From NCBI GenBank assembly GCA_900314605.1, contig OMVX01000002.1:1-64000 (forward strand): a stretch of DNA of 64,000 nucleotides, written 5' to 3'. Below are positions 36,335-46,279 of the stretch, piece after piece. Under the pieces are notes generated by a model. It was not told the DNA's origin. It saw only the letters and a list, made by a program, of their open reading frames with translations, and did no database searches. The stretch's first letter is position 1, and every line of letters begins with the position of its first letter. The DNA is from an uncultured Methanobrevibacter sp. (GTDB lineage Archaea; Methanobacteriota; Methanobacteria; Methanobacteriales; Methanobacteriaceae). Made by a program: the position numbers and the translations under genes.

Positions 36335-37324
36335 ATGAATAAAAATCAAATATTAAAATTTTTTGGATACAAACTAATAAGATTTGTAATACTGATGATT
36401 GCTGTTGCAATATTTAGTTTTGTACTTTTAGACTTATCCCCAATTGATCCTGTAAGTGCTTATTTAAAAGGTGCTGCAGTATCTGAATCTCAAAGAGCAA
36501 TACTAGAAAGTTATTTTGGTGTAAATGTTCCACTGACAACAAAAATATATCATTGGTTAGTTCAGTTAATACAGGGAAACCTTGGAACTTCATTAATATA
36601 TCGTGCTCCAGTAACAGACATTATTCTTGAAAAATTCTGTGCATCTGCAGTTTTAATGGGACTATCATGGTTATTAAGTGGAGTATTTGGATTTTTAATA
36701 GGTATAGTTGCTGGTAAAAATAAAGGATCCTGGATTGACAAAGCAGTTAAAGTATATTGTTATGCAATTCAATCTGCACCTTCATTCTGGGTAGGAATGC
36801 TTATTTTAATGGTTTTCTCTATATATTTAGGATGGTTCCCAATTGGATTTGGTGTTCCTATAGGTGTTAAAAGTACTGATGTTACCTTTATAGATTGGGC
36901 TTCCAGATTGGTTCTTCCTACACTTACATTAAGTTTAGTAGGTCTCGCACCAATTGCGATGTATACTCGAAATGAATTAATCCAAGTATTATCCTCTGAT
37001 TATGTTTTATTTGCAAAATCAAGAGGAGAAAAAGGATGGGATTTAATTCAAAATCATGGTATAAGAAATATTTTATTACCTGCTGTAACATTACAGTTCT
37101 TATCATTTAGTGAATTGTTTGGTGGTGCAGTACTGGTAGAACAGGTATTTTCATATCCTGGAATAGGGCAGACAGCTGTTGCTGCCGGACTACAAAACGA
37201 TGTTCCACTATTTTTAGGAATCGTTGTAGTTAGTGCAATTTTTGTATTTGTAGGAAACTTACTTGCTGATTTATCCTATTATTTAATTGATCCTAGAATT
37301 AAGGAGAGTGAGTTCAGTGATTAA
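36335..37324 (+). CDS. nikB: ABC transporter permease (NikB/DppB type)
   Basis: The protein is about 329 residues from ATG 36335 (GGATGGG upstream); ATG 36323 lies within the site. Six hydrophobic segments and the permease signature are visible: LSPIDPVSAYLKG near the N terminus, the EAA-like loop FAKSRGEKGWDLIQNHGIRNILLPAVTL, and ELFGGAVLVEQVFSYPGIGQTAVAAG. It forms the channel with the NikC-type protein, whose GTG start lies inside its last codons. Confidence 0.85.
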   Translation: MNKNQILKFFGYKLIRFVILMIAVAIFSFVLLDLSPIDPVSAYLKGAAVSESQRAILESYFGVNVPLTTKIYHWLVQLIQGNLGTSLIYRAPVTDIILEKFCASAVLMGLSWLLSGVFGFLIGIVAGKNKGSWIDKAVKVYCYAIQSAPSFWVGMLILMVFSIYLGWFPIGFGVPIGVKSTDVTFIDWASRLVLPTLTLSLVGLAPIAMYTRNELIQVLSSDYVLFAKSRGEKGWDLIQNHGIRNILLPAVTLQFLSFSELFGGAVLVEQVFSYPGIGQTAVAAGLQNDVPLFLGIVVVSAIFVFVGNLLADLSYYLIDPRIKESEFSD

Positions 37325-38174
37325 GAAGAATAAAGGTGATGATAAAAAACAATGGTTCTTATATCATGCTAATTTAAGAACAAAAACCATTGTTATTATA
37401 CTAATTTCAGCAATAGTAATTGTTTCAATATTTATTGCTAGTACTTTTATCAAAGATTTACCTACACATTTTATAAATGCAAATCAGATGCCCTCATTTG
37501 AACATCCATTTGGTACTGATTGGATGGGACGGGACATGTTTCAGAGAACAATTGCAGGTCTTGGATTAAGTTTAATAGTAGGTTTCATTGCATCAGCAAT
37601 AAGTACTCTTATCTCTATTATTCTTGGTTTACTTTCAAGTTTCAATAGATTTGCAGATGAAGCAGTTGCAGGAGTAATTGATTTATTCGGTTCTATTCCT
37701 CATATTATCTTAATTATTCTTATATCCATCATGTTTGGTGGAGGTGTACTTGGTGTTGTTATGGGTGTAGGTTTAACTCATTGGACTCCCCTTGCAAGAG
37801 TTTTAAGATCTGAGGTTAAAGAAATTAGAACAAAAGAATATATACATTTAGCAGAAAATCTTGGTAAAAGTAAAATATGGATTGCAACTAAACACATTTT
37901 ACCACTCATTGTATCTCAGATTATTGTTGGTGTTATTTTAATGTTCCCACATGCTATTATGCATGAAGCAGCAATTACATTTTTAGGATTTGGTCTACCT
38001 CCTCACGAACCTGCTATTGGGGTTATTTTATCTGAGTCAATGAATTATTTAGCTTCAGGGTCATGGTGGTTAGCATTTTATCCAGGTATTTCATTATTAA
38101 TCGTAGTATTATTATTTGATCTTATTGGAGAAAATGTTGAAAAATTACTTAACCCAGAAACTGCACAAGAATAA
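37317..38174 (+). CDS. nikC: ABC transporter permease (NikC/DppC type)
   Basis: The protein is 285 residues from GTG 37317, which has AAGGAG about 10 nt upstream and overlaps the nikB-type stop by 8 nt; this mirrors the paralogous pair at 53604. Signatures are FEHPFGTDWMGRDMFQRTIAGLGLSL near the N terminus, LTHWTPLARVLRSEVKEIRTKEYIHLAENLGKSKIWIATKHILP (EAA loop) and HEAAITFLGFGLPPHEPAIG. It is the last gene of the plus-strand half; the ATPases lie divergently on the other side. Confidence 0.85.
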   Translation: MIKKNKGDDKKQWFLYHANLRTKTIVIILISAIVIVSIFIASTFIKDLPTHFINANQMPSFEHPFGTDWMGRDMFQRTIAGLGLSLIVGFIASAISTLISIILGLLSSFNRFADEAVAGVIDLFGSIPHIILIILISIMFGGGVLGVVMGVGLTHWTPLARVLRSEVKEIRTKEYIHLAENLGKSKIWIATKHILPLIVSQIIVGVILMFPHAIMHEAAITFLGFGLPPHEPAIGVILSESMNYLASGSWWLAFYPGISLLIVVLLFDLIGENVEKLLNPETAQE

Positions 38175-38212
38175 GAAATATTTTATATATTTCTCTTTTT
38201 TTCTTTTTTTTA
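38175..38212 (+). terminator. Hairpin and T-tract after nikC
   Basis: A short stem GAAATA/TATTTC (38175-38193) is followed at once by an almost pure T/C tract (CTTTTTTTCTTTTTTTT). The ~470 bp from here to the 33-bp repeats hold no gene that I can see. Confidence 0.5.
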
Positions 38213-38682
38213 AAAATATAGGGTATTATTGAAGTAAACAACTAAACTTTAATTATATTTGTTTATAAATGAATTATAACCAAAATTTGCTAAACAACTA
38301 TAATATAAATTCAAAAATACGAATTTAAAAAAGAAATCATTTTTTTGATTAAAAATATTATTTTTTTACAAATCTTTTATGAAAAATTTAGAAAAAATTA
38401 ATTAAAAAAAAATATTATCCTACAAAGAAACTTGATAATATTTTAAAGAATAGTTTATAATTATTAAAATAATTTAACTATCTATTAATATAATGATGAT
38501 ATTTTAAAATTTTAAAAGATAAAGATTTGAGCATATAATCATGATACATATATCTATATCTTTATCATCAAAATTGTATAAATCTCAAAATTTTTATAAA
38601 ATTAGTCATTATTATATGGCATGAAAAAATAAGTATAGAGAAAAAATTATTTAAAGAAGAAAATAATAAAAAAGAAAAAATA

Positions 38683-38815
38683 ATTAAAAGGAAAAAATAA
38701 AAAAAAGAACAAAAAATTAAAAGGAAAAAATAAAAAAAAAGAACAAAAAATTAAAAGGAAAAAATAAAAAAAAGAACAAATGATTAAAAGGAAAAAGTAA
38801 AAAAAAAAGTTTTTT
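38683..38815. repeat. A-rich 33-34-bp tandem repeat, 4 copies
   Basis: The unit starting ATTAAAAGGAAAAA recurs at 38683, 38716, 38750 and 38783. It is low-complexity purine-rich DNA just beyond the 3' end of the minus-strand coiled-coil gene. It is not CRISPR-like, since there are no unique spacers. Confidence 0.7.
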
Positions 38816-38832
38816 TAAGATAAAATGAATGA

Positions 38833-39363
38833 TTATTTTTTATATTTCTGTTTTAATTCCTCTTTATCACTTTGAATTTTTCCTTCTAAAGTAACTACAA
38901 CAGTATCAATTTTATCTCTAACATCATCAAGATCTTGTTCTATATTAGATAATTCTATAGCCCTATCAATATCATTTTCAAGGTTAGTAATTAATTCATT
39001 TTTAGCCTTTTGCATTTTCAATTGAGAATTTAAAAATATTTCTTCAAATCTATTATCAGCCTTATATAAAATCAACTCAAGAGGTTTAACTGCTTCTGCA
39101 AATTCTTCATCAACACCATCTAATACATTATTAATCTCATTACCTGCATCTTCTAAAGCTTTATTGATTTTATAATCAGCATTTTCAATATGCGCGATAA
39201 ACATTTTTTCATTAACAGCCTTTTTAAGATCTAACTTTTTCTCTTCATATTTAACTTTAAGATCAAATTTTTTCGCATCAAATTTTAATTTGCCTTCTTC
39301 AGCTATAATTTTGGTTTCATCTAACTTTTTAGAAAGTTTTTGTTTTTTATCTTCTAAATCCAT
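38833..39363 (-). CDS. Coiled-coil protein, function unknown
   Basis: The 176-residue protein is highly charged (Lys/Glu/Asp) and almost wholly helical, with heptad-like stretches (DLEDKKQKLSKKLDETKIIAEEGKLKFDAKKFDLK; IEQDLDDVRDKIDTVVVTLEGKIQSDKEELKQKYKK). There is no signal peptide or membrane segment and no family I recognise. AGTGAT precedes the ATG. It stands alone with AT-rich gaps on both sides. Confidence 0.6.
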   Translation of the reverse strand: MDLEDKKQKLSKKLDETKIIAEEGKLKFDAKKFDLKVKYEEKKLDLKKAVNEKMFIAHIENADYKINKALEDAGNEINNVLDGVDEEFAEAVKPLELILYKADNRFEEIFLNSQLKMQKAKNELITNLENDIDRAIELSNIEQDLDDVRDKIDTVVVTLEGKIQSDKEELKQKYKK

Positions 39364-39747
39364 ATTATCACTTGATTTTTTTTAGATACATATAAAATTA
39401 ATAAATTTATTTTTTTTAATCTCATATATAAAAATATTGATTTTAAACAATAGTTATAAAAAAAATTGGAATATTAAACAAAATATTTAAAATTTGATAA
39501 ATGAAAATCTAAAACTTATAAAATAAATAAAAATGCAATAATAAATATAATAATAAAAAAAGTTAAAAAATTATTACTTAATAATTTTAAAATATAATAA
39601 ATCATTATTAGAAGAATTAAAAGAAGAAAGAGAATTTACAAAAACATGAAAAAAATAAAAAAATGAAGAAAACATAAAATAAGATTAATAATGATAAAAA
39701 GATAAAATAGGAATATACAGATTATAAGACTTAAAATAACTTATTTT
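39364..39747. other. Intergenic gap, nothing recognised
   Basis: A 384-bp, extremely AT-rich gap between two minus-strand genes. I see no ORF, palindrome or repeat of note. Confidence 0.5.
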
Positions 39748-40356
39748 TTAATGATAACGATTATTATAAAAAGTTATATAACCCTCTCTTAATCTGTCAT
39801 AATTAGTTTTTCCATAACCAGATTTAGATGAACTTCTAGCTTCATAATCATTATATAAACTATCATAAGATAATTGATCATCCCTATCTTTAATATATGT
39901 ATCAATTGCATTATCAACAATTGAATTAAATGAATCACTACCTATCTCGGAATCAGGAGTGTCTTTAATTAATTTTTCTATATCTGGTGTAATCTGATTT
40001 CCTACCCAAAAAATCTCATAAAAAGAATTACCACTTGAAAAATAAGCATGTGACATATTATCACTAACATATTGATTATAAGAATAATAATATCTTACAG
40101 GATGATTATCAATATCTAAACTATCATTATGATCACTTTCACTTGCCCAGAAACCAACTCTTTGAGGTAAATTATCATCAATACAGAATATACCGAAAAT
40201 ATTCTCTAATTGATAACCATCAGATTTAGTCTCTCCCCCAAGGTACTTATTTGGAATTTTAAAATCTATACCATTTACATCAACAGCAGATATTGTAACC
40301 ATAAATGAAGAAACTAATATTAAAAATACAAATAATACACATATTTTTTTAAACAT
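39748..40356 (-). CDS. Secreted protein, function unknown
   Basis: The protein is 202 residues from the second ATG, which has GGGGGAT 5 nt upstream. A signal peptide is evident (FKKICVLFVFLILVSSFMVTISAVD, cleavage near residue 25). The mature part is polar, with NGIDFKIPNKYLGGETKSDGYQLENIFGIF near its start, followed by WVGNQITPDIEKLIKDTPD. The IDFKIP-type start is common in small exported proteins of Methanobacteriaceae. No catalytic motif is seen. Confidence 0.6.
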   Translation of the reverse strand: MFKKICVLFVFLILVSSFMVTISAVDVNGIDFKIPNKYLGGETKSDGYQLENIFGIFCIDDNLPQRVGFWASESDHNDSLDIDNHPVRYYYSYNQYVSDNMSHAYFSSGNSFYEIFWVGNQITPDIEKLIKDTPDSEIGSDSFNSIVDNAIDTYIKDRDDQLSYDSLYNDYEARSSSKSGYGKTNYDRLREGYITFYNNRYH

Positions 40357-40558
40357 CATATCCCCCTTAGAAATATTTTATTAATATAAAATTAAAAAAA
40401 TTTTAAAATATTTTTTAAAATTAATTATTAAAACTATAAATTAATTAAATTAAGAATAAAGAATTTACTCTAAATTAATTAAATATAAAAATAATGAAAT
40501 AATTCTAATTAATTAAAATTAAAAATAAATAATTAACTCTCATAATATAAAATAATAA

Positions 40559-41401
40559 TTAAAACTCCTTCTTAATTAAGTCAAAATCATTATAGAATTT
40601 TAAATATACATTCAGATTCTCCATATCATAGACTATTGAGTAGATAGTGTATTCAAAAGAATCATTAACATTAGTAAGACCATATACCTGCTCAATACTA
40701 CTTAATAAATGTAAAGATTGATTAGCATCATTGAAAGAATTATCACTATTTTCTAATTTATCTTTTATATAGGATAATCTTTCAAACCTACCCATACTGG
40801 TGTAATCACCTGAAAGATATGAAGTTTCTAATCCTCGTGTATCATACTCATGGTCTAATTGAAAATCAACATTACCTATTTTACTATCAACAATATGATA
40901 ATTTTCTAATTGCTGAGGATAGGGAGGATTATTTGTTAGAACTTCACCATTATAATAATTTAAACCATCCTTTGTCTGTTCTACAATAATAGATTCCTCC
41001 TTATCTGCAATAAACCAGTGCAAATCAGATGGGGGGAAATTTTCATTAAATGGTTCATTAGTAATATTAATTTTATCTAAATGACCTTTAACTTCCTCAA
41101 GATTTTTAAATTGAGATAAAATCTCTAGTGGAAACTTATATGACGGAATATTAATCATACCCTCCTTTACAGGATTATAAACAGCATTACCCATAAAAGC
41201 TAAACCACAAACACATAATCCTTCCTGATTCATACCATCATATAATAAAGGATAATCATGAATAATTCCAGTACACATCCCTAAGATTTTATATTTATTA
41301 TCAAATCTATTCGGCTCAATTACCCGTAATTCTTCATTGTAAGAAACCTCATAATCAAAATTTCTTCCAATACAATATTTATATTTAAAAGTTGAACACA
41401 T
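40559..41401 (-). CDS. bsh: Bile-salt-hydrolase-like (choloylglycine hydrolase family) enzyme
   Basis: The protein is 280 residues from ATG 41401. This start is required because the Ntn-hydrolase nucleophile must be Cys2 (MCSTF...); AGGTG lies just upstream. Conserved positions present are C2, R13 and D16 (IGRNFDYE), N72 (AFMGNAVY), the asparagines in TNNPPYP (~157-158) and R205 (MGRFERL). It hydrolyses an amide bond, most likely of conjugated bile salts or a related N-acyl amide or penicillin-type substrate. There is no signal peptide, so it acts in the cytoplasm. Such genes are known in gut methanogens. It is monocistronic. Confidence 0.85.
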   Translation of the reverse strand: MCSTFKYKYCIGRNFDYEVSYNEELRVIEPNRFDNKYKILGMCTGIIHDYPLLYDGMNQEGLCVCGLAFMGNAVYNPVKEGMINIPSYKFPLEILSQFKNLEEVKGHLDKINITNEPFNENFPPSDLHWFIADKEESIIVEQTKDGLNYYNGEVLTNNPPYPQQLENYHIVDSKIGNVDFQLDHEYDTRGLETSYLSGDYTSMGRFERLSYIKDKLENSDNSFNDANQSLHLLSSIEQVYGLTNVNDSFEYTIYSIVYDMENLNVYLKFYNDFDLIKKEF

Positions 41402-41616
41402 TTTATACACCTACAAATTAATTTGATACTATCCTATAATTAATATCAATACTTAATTATATTTTAGTTTAATATTAATGATATATTTTTTCAAAAGTTC
41501 TATAAAGTATGTAACTTTAAATAGGATTAAAATTAAATTACATTCAAAGTATATGTAAAATTTAGAATATATATACAAAAACTTAAAAAATTAATAAAAA
41601 ATTTAAGGTGATAAAT

Positions 41617-42300
41617 ATGGAATACGAAATAACTGGTGGGTCTTTTCCAATGGTAGTCTGTACATTAAAAGAAGGAGAAACCATGAAAAATGAAACCGGT
41701 GCAATGGCATATATGACTTCCGGTATGAATATGGAAACAAATACTGGTGGAGGCTTAATGAAAGGATTAGGAAGAGCTCTATCAGGAGATACAGTATTTT
41801 TAAATTTCTTTACAGCAGAAAATGACAATGAACAAATAGGATTTTCAGCTTGTACACCTGGAAAAATTATGGATATTAAATTAGATGGAACAAATACCAT
41901 TATTGGTCAAAAAAATGCATTTTTAGCTGCAGAAAATGATGTTGATGTAGACATATACTTTAAGAAAAGTCTTGGAGCTGGAATATTCGGTGGAGAAGGA
42001 TTTGTACTACAAAAATTCTCTGGAGAAGGAATGGTATTTTTAGAAATTGATGGAGAAGTAATTGAAAAAGATTTAGCAGAAGGAGAAAAATTATTACTCG
42101 ACCCTGGACATATTGCAGCAATGGAAGAAACTGTTGACTTTGATATTGAAATGGTTAAAGGTGCAAAAAATATTTTATTTGGAGAAGGACTATATTTCAC
42201 AAAGATAACTGGTCCTGGAAAAGTGTGGATACAAACTATGCCAATAAGTAAATTAGCTGAAGCACTTATACCATTTATGCCACAAGAAAACCATTATTAA
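41617..42300 (+). CDS. AIM24/TIGR00266-family protein
   Basis: The protein is 227 residues from ATG 41617 (AAGGTGAT upstream). It is a beta-rich repeat protein with the family's landmarks: EITGGSFPMVVCTLKEGETMKNETGAMAYMTSGM, GEGFVLQKFSGEGMVFLEIDGEVIEKDLAEGEKLLLDPGHIAAM and TGPGKVWIQTMP. Several GGG/GLGRAL residues in the first half match the TRAP-like fold. The function is not established in prokaryotes. A hairpin terminator follows directly. Confidence 0.82.
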   Translation: MEYEITGGSFPMVVCTLKEGETMKNETGAMAYMTSGMNMETNTGGGLMKGLGRALSGDTVFLNFFTAENDNEQIGFSACTPGKIMDIKLDGTNTIIGQKNAFLAAENDVDVDIYFKKSLGAGIFGGEGFVLQKFSGEGMVFLEIDGEVIEKDLAEGEKLLLDPGHIAAMEETVDFDIEMVKGAKNILFGEGLYFTKITGPGKVWIQTMPISKLAEALIPFMPQENHY

Positions 42301-42323
42301 AAGTTTATTTTTAAATAAACTTT
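42300..42323 (+). terminator. Hairpin terminator after the AIM24-like gene
   Basis: AAAGTTTATTT pairs with AAATAAACTTT around a very short loop, starting at the last base of the stop codon. An ACTTTTTTTA stretch follows. The rest of the gap to 42659 shows nothing. Confidence 0.6.
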
Positions 42324-42659
42324 ATTACTTTTTTTATATTTAATCTTTTTACACTATTTTTCATAAAATTACAATTTAAAGTTTTAACATTACTTCTTTT
42401 TAAATAAATTTAGTTGAGAAAAATATTATTTAGATTGTAATTATAAAATAAGGATTTATTAAAAAAATAGATAAAAACTAATGGAATATAATATAAAAAA
42501 AGAATTCCTTTAAAACTAGTAAATATTGAAATGTATCAAGTAAAAAATAGTTAGTACATTAAAAAATAATAATTTGTTATGAAAGTATTTTCTAAATAAT
42601 TCTTAGAAACACTTAAAACAAATTATTATTCAATTCGAAATAAAATGTATTAAAGATAA

Positions 42660-43154
42660 TTAGAATGCTACAGGAGTAAGATTATTATCTTTATTAAAAG
42701 CAGTTAATGCTTTTGTTAAATCAGAATCTTTAACATTACTACTATTTTTAGCAAATGAAATTACAATGAATTCATTTCCTTCACTTTTAACAAGTTCTAC
42801 AACACCATGTGTACCATGGTCATAATCTTCAAAATGACCGGTGCTGTCATTGTTTTTAGTAATTTTCATATCGTCATCAGCAACAATATATTCTCTTCCC
42901 TCATCATGAACTAAATGATCATCATGAGTTTCTTTGTCATCATCATGATCATGGGAATCATCATCAGCATTTGGATAAATAGCTATACCTGAATTTTTAT
43001 CTTTATTTAAATATAGTGCAAAAAAATTATTTTCGGTTTCAGCTTTTTCTAAAGATTTATCTACTTTAAAATCAGTAACGCTTTTTGCAGCATAAGCAGT
43101 ACTAAGTAACATTACTGAAACTAATGCAATTACAAATATTTTTTTATAATCCAT
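42660..43154 (-). CDS. Secreted His/Asp-rich protein, paralogue of 49740-50222
   Basis: The 164-residue protein has a signal peptide (YKKIFVIALVSVMLLSTAYAA, cleavage after AYA) followed by KSVTDFKVDKSLEKAETENNFFALYLN, shared with the paralogue. Between about residues 64 and 88 it carries a His/Asp-rich loop (DDDSHDHDDDKETHDDHLVHDEG) that the paralogue has only in a shortened form lacking the His cluster. This loop is a plausible metal site. The C-terminal half (HGVVELVKSEGNEFIVISFAKN...LTKALTAFNKDNNLTPVAF) is conserved between the two. GAGGAA precedes the ATG. External metal binding is an inference. Confidence 0.65.
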   Translation of the reverse strand: MDYKKIFVIALVSVMLLSTAYAAKSVTDFKVDKSLEKAETENNFFALYLNKDKNSGIAIYPNADDDSHDHDDDKETHDDHLVHDEGREYIVADDDMKITKNNDSTGHFEDYDHGTHGVVELVKSEGNEFIVISFAKNSSNVKDSDLTKALTAFNKDNNLTPVAF

Positions 43155-43636
43155 AGTATTCCTCTTTATAAATTTTAATTAAGTAAACTCATACATTTTT
43201 TTAATAATAAACTCAAGTACATTAAAAATAAAGATTTATAAAATAAATTCTTTAATTTTATTAATGTTAAATAAAATTATCATTTCAATAAACATTATGA
43301 ATTATAATATATAAGATTGTTTAATATATAAGTCTTTTTAAAAAAAATTTTTTTTTTTGAACTTAAAAGAAAATAAGTAGGTTAAAGTAGAATAATTCTT
43401 TAGTTTCAAAACTTTATTTTTGGATAAAGTCCAATACTTATTTTTCTGCATTAATAATTTTTTTAGAGTTTACAGAAGTTTAAATAAAACTTTTAAATTA
43501 TAATATCATATCAATAGAAATAAAAACATTATAATTGTTTATTAAGCTCTGTAAAATATATTTAGTGAGATGATTGATATTTTAAGGATTATACTTTTTA
43601 TAAGATATAATCCTCCTTAATATTTAGAAGGATTAA
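43155..43636. other. Intergenic gap, nothing recognised
   Basis: A 482-bp gap between two minus-strand genes containing a long A-then-T run at about 43338-43359. I see no ORF or convincing structure. Confidence 0.5.
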
Positions 43637-46279
43637 TTAATTTAAAATACATTTACTTTCATCTTTCTGCATATCATGATAAAATTCAAGATTATTCTGA
43701 TCAAAGTTAATTACATGAATCATATCATATATTTCATCTTCTAAATCAGGATTTATATTATGTAATATATTTGAGAATTCTTTAATTAAATCCTTATTAA
43801 ATTCTAATCTTTTATCATTTTCAAAGATTGCACCATAATAAATATCTGCTTCAACCAAATCCTGGAACATATGACTTCCAAATGATAATTCTGGAACATA
43901 ACCTACTTCACTATAAGATTCTTCTAATATTGCTCTAAATTGACTAATCTCAGCAAAAACAACTGGGATACCTAACTCTGGTGAAGAGGTACCTATTCTT
44001 CCTGGAACAATTAACATTGGTGTTTTATTATTCTCTTTACAATAAGTGTTTATCTCACCAATTATCCTTGCAATAAAACTTTTCTTAGAATATGGATACT
44101 CATAATATTTATGTGGATTTACATACACTAAGGTGTCAATTTTTTCTTTTCTAGAACGACCCATAGATGCTTTTTGAATATGGAAATAAGTTTCACCTAG
44201 ATTTTCAGGTATTTCAATAAGTTCTTTTGTTGTTGAAATTTGAAGTGGCCTACATTGAAGTAAATTAACAACAAATGAATTATTTTCACCAATATTAACT
44301 GTATATTCAACATCAACAGGATAATCATAAGCATTTTCAAGTGTTGTAAGTAATTCTTTCATCATATTAATAAAATTATTATTATTTACAATACCATTAC
44401 AGTTTACAAATACTACTTCCCTATGCTGTCCTCGCTCTCTTAAACGTCTTTCAGCTTCCCGGTCATGTTCAATAACTGGACGTTTAGCATATCTTGGAAG
44501 TACTTCTAACCCTTCATTTACTGGAATTTCACAAATAGAGATTTCTTTTAAATCTAAAACATCTAGGGAATGTTGTGAGTATCTGTGTCTTTCCCTAATA
44601 TCAGGGTGATCTATTGCATGAGGATGGTCAAGATTAATAATTCTAGGATAATCATTCTGAGTCCTGTCAACTGCTTTTGTACCAAGACCCATTACAAGTC
44701 TAAGCATTCCAGCATTATGATCTGCACCAGGTTGTGGAGTGTATGGAGAATATGAAAATCCTACACCTGCAATAGTTGGGAAAAAGTAATTATCATAATA
44801 AGAACCAGAAACCCTCTGAACTAATAATCCCATCTGTTCATCCATATCATCTAAAGCATTTAAACTACGATATTCTAAAGCAGAAATATTCATTGTACTT
44901 GCATATACAGTTTTAACAGCTTCTTCAAAAGCTTCAAGTCGATCTTCAATTGGACCCTGATTAACACAAAATACAGACTCATATTTTCCTGCAAATGCAT
45001 TTCCAAATCCATCTTCTAAAAAACTACTGCTTCTTACAATGATTGGACTTTGGCCAAAATAATCAAGGATTCTGATAAATTTATCTTTAATATCATCTGG
45101 AAACTGACCATTTTTTAATCCTTCTTCTAACTGCTTACCTGCTTCATAATAACCTTCTTTTGTCCTTTGTTTAACTCTAATATCCCACAGGTCATTTGAA
45201 ACAATATACGTATAAAATAGATCAGAACCGATGTAGAAGGAATCATCTGGTTCAAAATTTTCATATATATCTGGACGGTCCTTTTCAATAATTTTACGAG
45301 CTAAAAGCATACCACAGGCTTTGCCTCCAATCATTCCACTTCCAACCAGACGATTGTAAATAGTAATATAATCCTCATATTCAAAGTATTCAGTGATTTT
45401 TGAACTAATATTAGGATCCTTTGTCATCATCATTGAACACATAAGTTCATACTTATCAGAGACATCTTCTCCATTTTCATGTAACATTTCAATAAATGTG
45501 AAAAATCTTTCCCAACTATCAGTATTCTGCTCTGCATGATTAGCTGAAGATTTATTTATAACCTTATAATATTCACTAACCTCCATACCATCAGTTAAGG
45601 TTATTACACTACCATCAGTCGGATTATATTTATGGCCTAAAAACATATTTTGTGAATATCTGTTCCAAACTTTCAATGGATGAATATAAACTGAATCTTT
45701 ATTTGAGTATACATCTAAAAATAGTTGAGTCGTTTCTCTAATCTTTGCAATAGCCTCAAAAGAATGTTTACCCCGAATCACAGGAAAGAATGCCACAGTA
45801 TCAAGTGAAAATAGATATGGGCATGTTACTCTAAAGAAATTACCCATCATTAAATCTGTAGACCATGCTGATTGAAGATCTGATAAACAGTCAAAAACAT
45901 AAAATGCATCGAAACCTTCTTTTGTAATGATATTGTGAACTTCAAGGGTAAAGGATTCAAACTGTTCCATAGGATCAACAGTATATATTTTTATACCATC
46001 CTTAACAATCATAGCAAACTCATTATCAGGATTATTTTTTTCCTCTTCAAGTTTTTTCAAATCCTCATCATCCATATTGATTAAAGGTTCATGCTGACCA
46101 AAATTAATATAAATTAAATTTCTTTCATCTTTTAAAGCCTGTTCTACATAAGGATTTACAAAATATGAAAATTCTTTTAAGTTTGAAACCTGAAAAACTA
46201 CATTATCACCTAAACGAATATTATCTAATGTTTTATCCAGTTCATCAATTCCAGATTTTATTCTTTCAAATGCTACCAT
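43637..46279 (-). CDS. PEP-synthase-like (PPDK-N ATP-grasp) protein with degenerate KaiC-like N terminus
   Basis: The protein is about 880 residues from ATG 46279 (GGGGAA upstream). Residues ~1-230 resemble a KaiC/RecA domain (RIKSGIDELDKTLDNIRLGDNVVFQ) but the P-loop is absent (VSNLKEF in place of GxxGxGKT). Residues ~310-700 match the pyruvate-phosphate-dikinase/PEP-synthase nucleotide-binding region: GSGMIGGKACGMLLAR, QSPIIVRSSSFLEDGFGNAFAGKYESVF, the LLVQRVSG strand and a final VNLLQCRPLQ. There is no phospho-histidine domain or PEP-binding barrel, so it is not a complete PEP synthase. It may phosphorylate a small molecule or protein. It is a single gene. Confidence 0.72.
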   Translation of the reverse strand: MVAFERIKSGIDELDKTLDNIRLGDNVVFQVSNLKEFSYFVNPYVEQALKDERNLIYINFGQHEPLINMDDEDLKKLEEEKNNPDNEFAMIVKDGIKIYTVDPMEQFESFTLEVHNIITKEGFDAFYVFDCLSDLQSAWSTDLMMGNFFRVTCPYLFSLDTVAFFPVIRGKHSFEAIAKIRETTQLFLDVYSNKDSVYIHPLKVWNRYSQNMFLGHKYNPTDGSVITLTDGMEVSEYYKVINKSSANHAEQNTDSWERFFTFIEMLHENGEDVSDKYELMCSMMMTKDPNISSKITEYFEYEDYITIYNRLVGSGMIGGKACGMLLARKIIEKDRPDIYENFEPDDSFYIGSDLFYTYIVSNDLWDIRVKQRTKEGYYEAGKQLEEGLKNGQFPDDIKDKFIRILDYFGQSPIIVRSSSFLEDGFGNAFAGKYESVFCVNQGPIEDRLEAFEEAVKTVYASTMNISALEYRSLNALDDMDEQMGLLVQRVSGSYYDNYFFPTIAGVGFSYSPYTPQPGADHNAGMLRLVMGLGTKAVDRTQNDYPRIINLDHPHAIDHPDIRERHRYSQHSLDVLDLKEISICEIPVNEGLEVLPRYAKRPVIEHDREAERRLRERGQHREVVFVNCNGIVNNNNFINMMKELLTTLENAYDYPVDVEYTVNIGENNSFVVNLLQCRPLQISTTKELIEIPENLGETYFHIQKASMGRSRKEKIDTLVYVNPHKYYEYPYSKKSFIARIIGEINTYCKENNKTPMLIVPGRIGTSSPELGIPVVFAEISQFRAILEESYSEVGYVPELSFGSHMFQDLVEADIYYGAIFENDKRLEFNKDLIKEFSNILHNINPDLEDEIYDMIHVINFDQNNLEFYHDMQKDESKCILN

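Noticed and set aside
38683-38815. CRISPR or regulatory array from the 33-bp repeats
   Set aside because: It is low-complexity A-rich sequence with contiguous copies and no spacers.
43637-46279. Functional phosphoenolpyruvate synthase
   Set aside because: The phospho-histidine and PEP-binding domains are missing, so only the ATP-binding half is supported.
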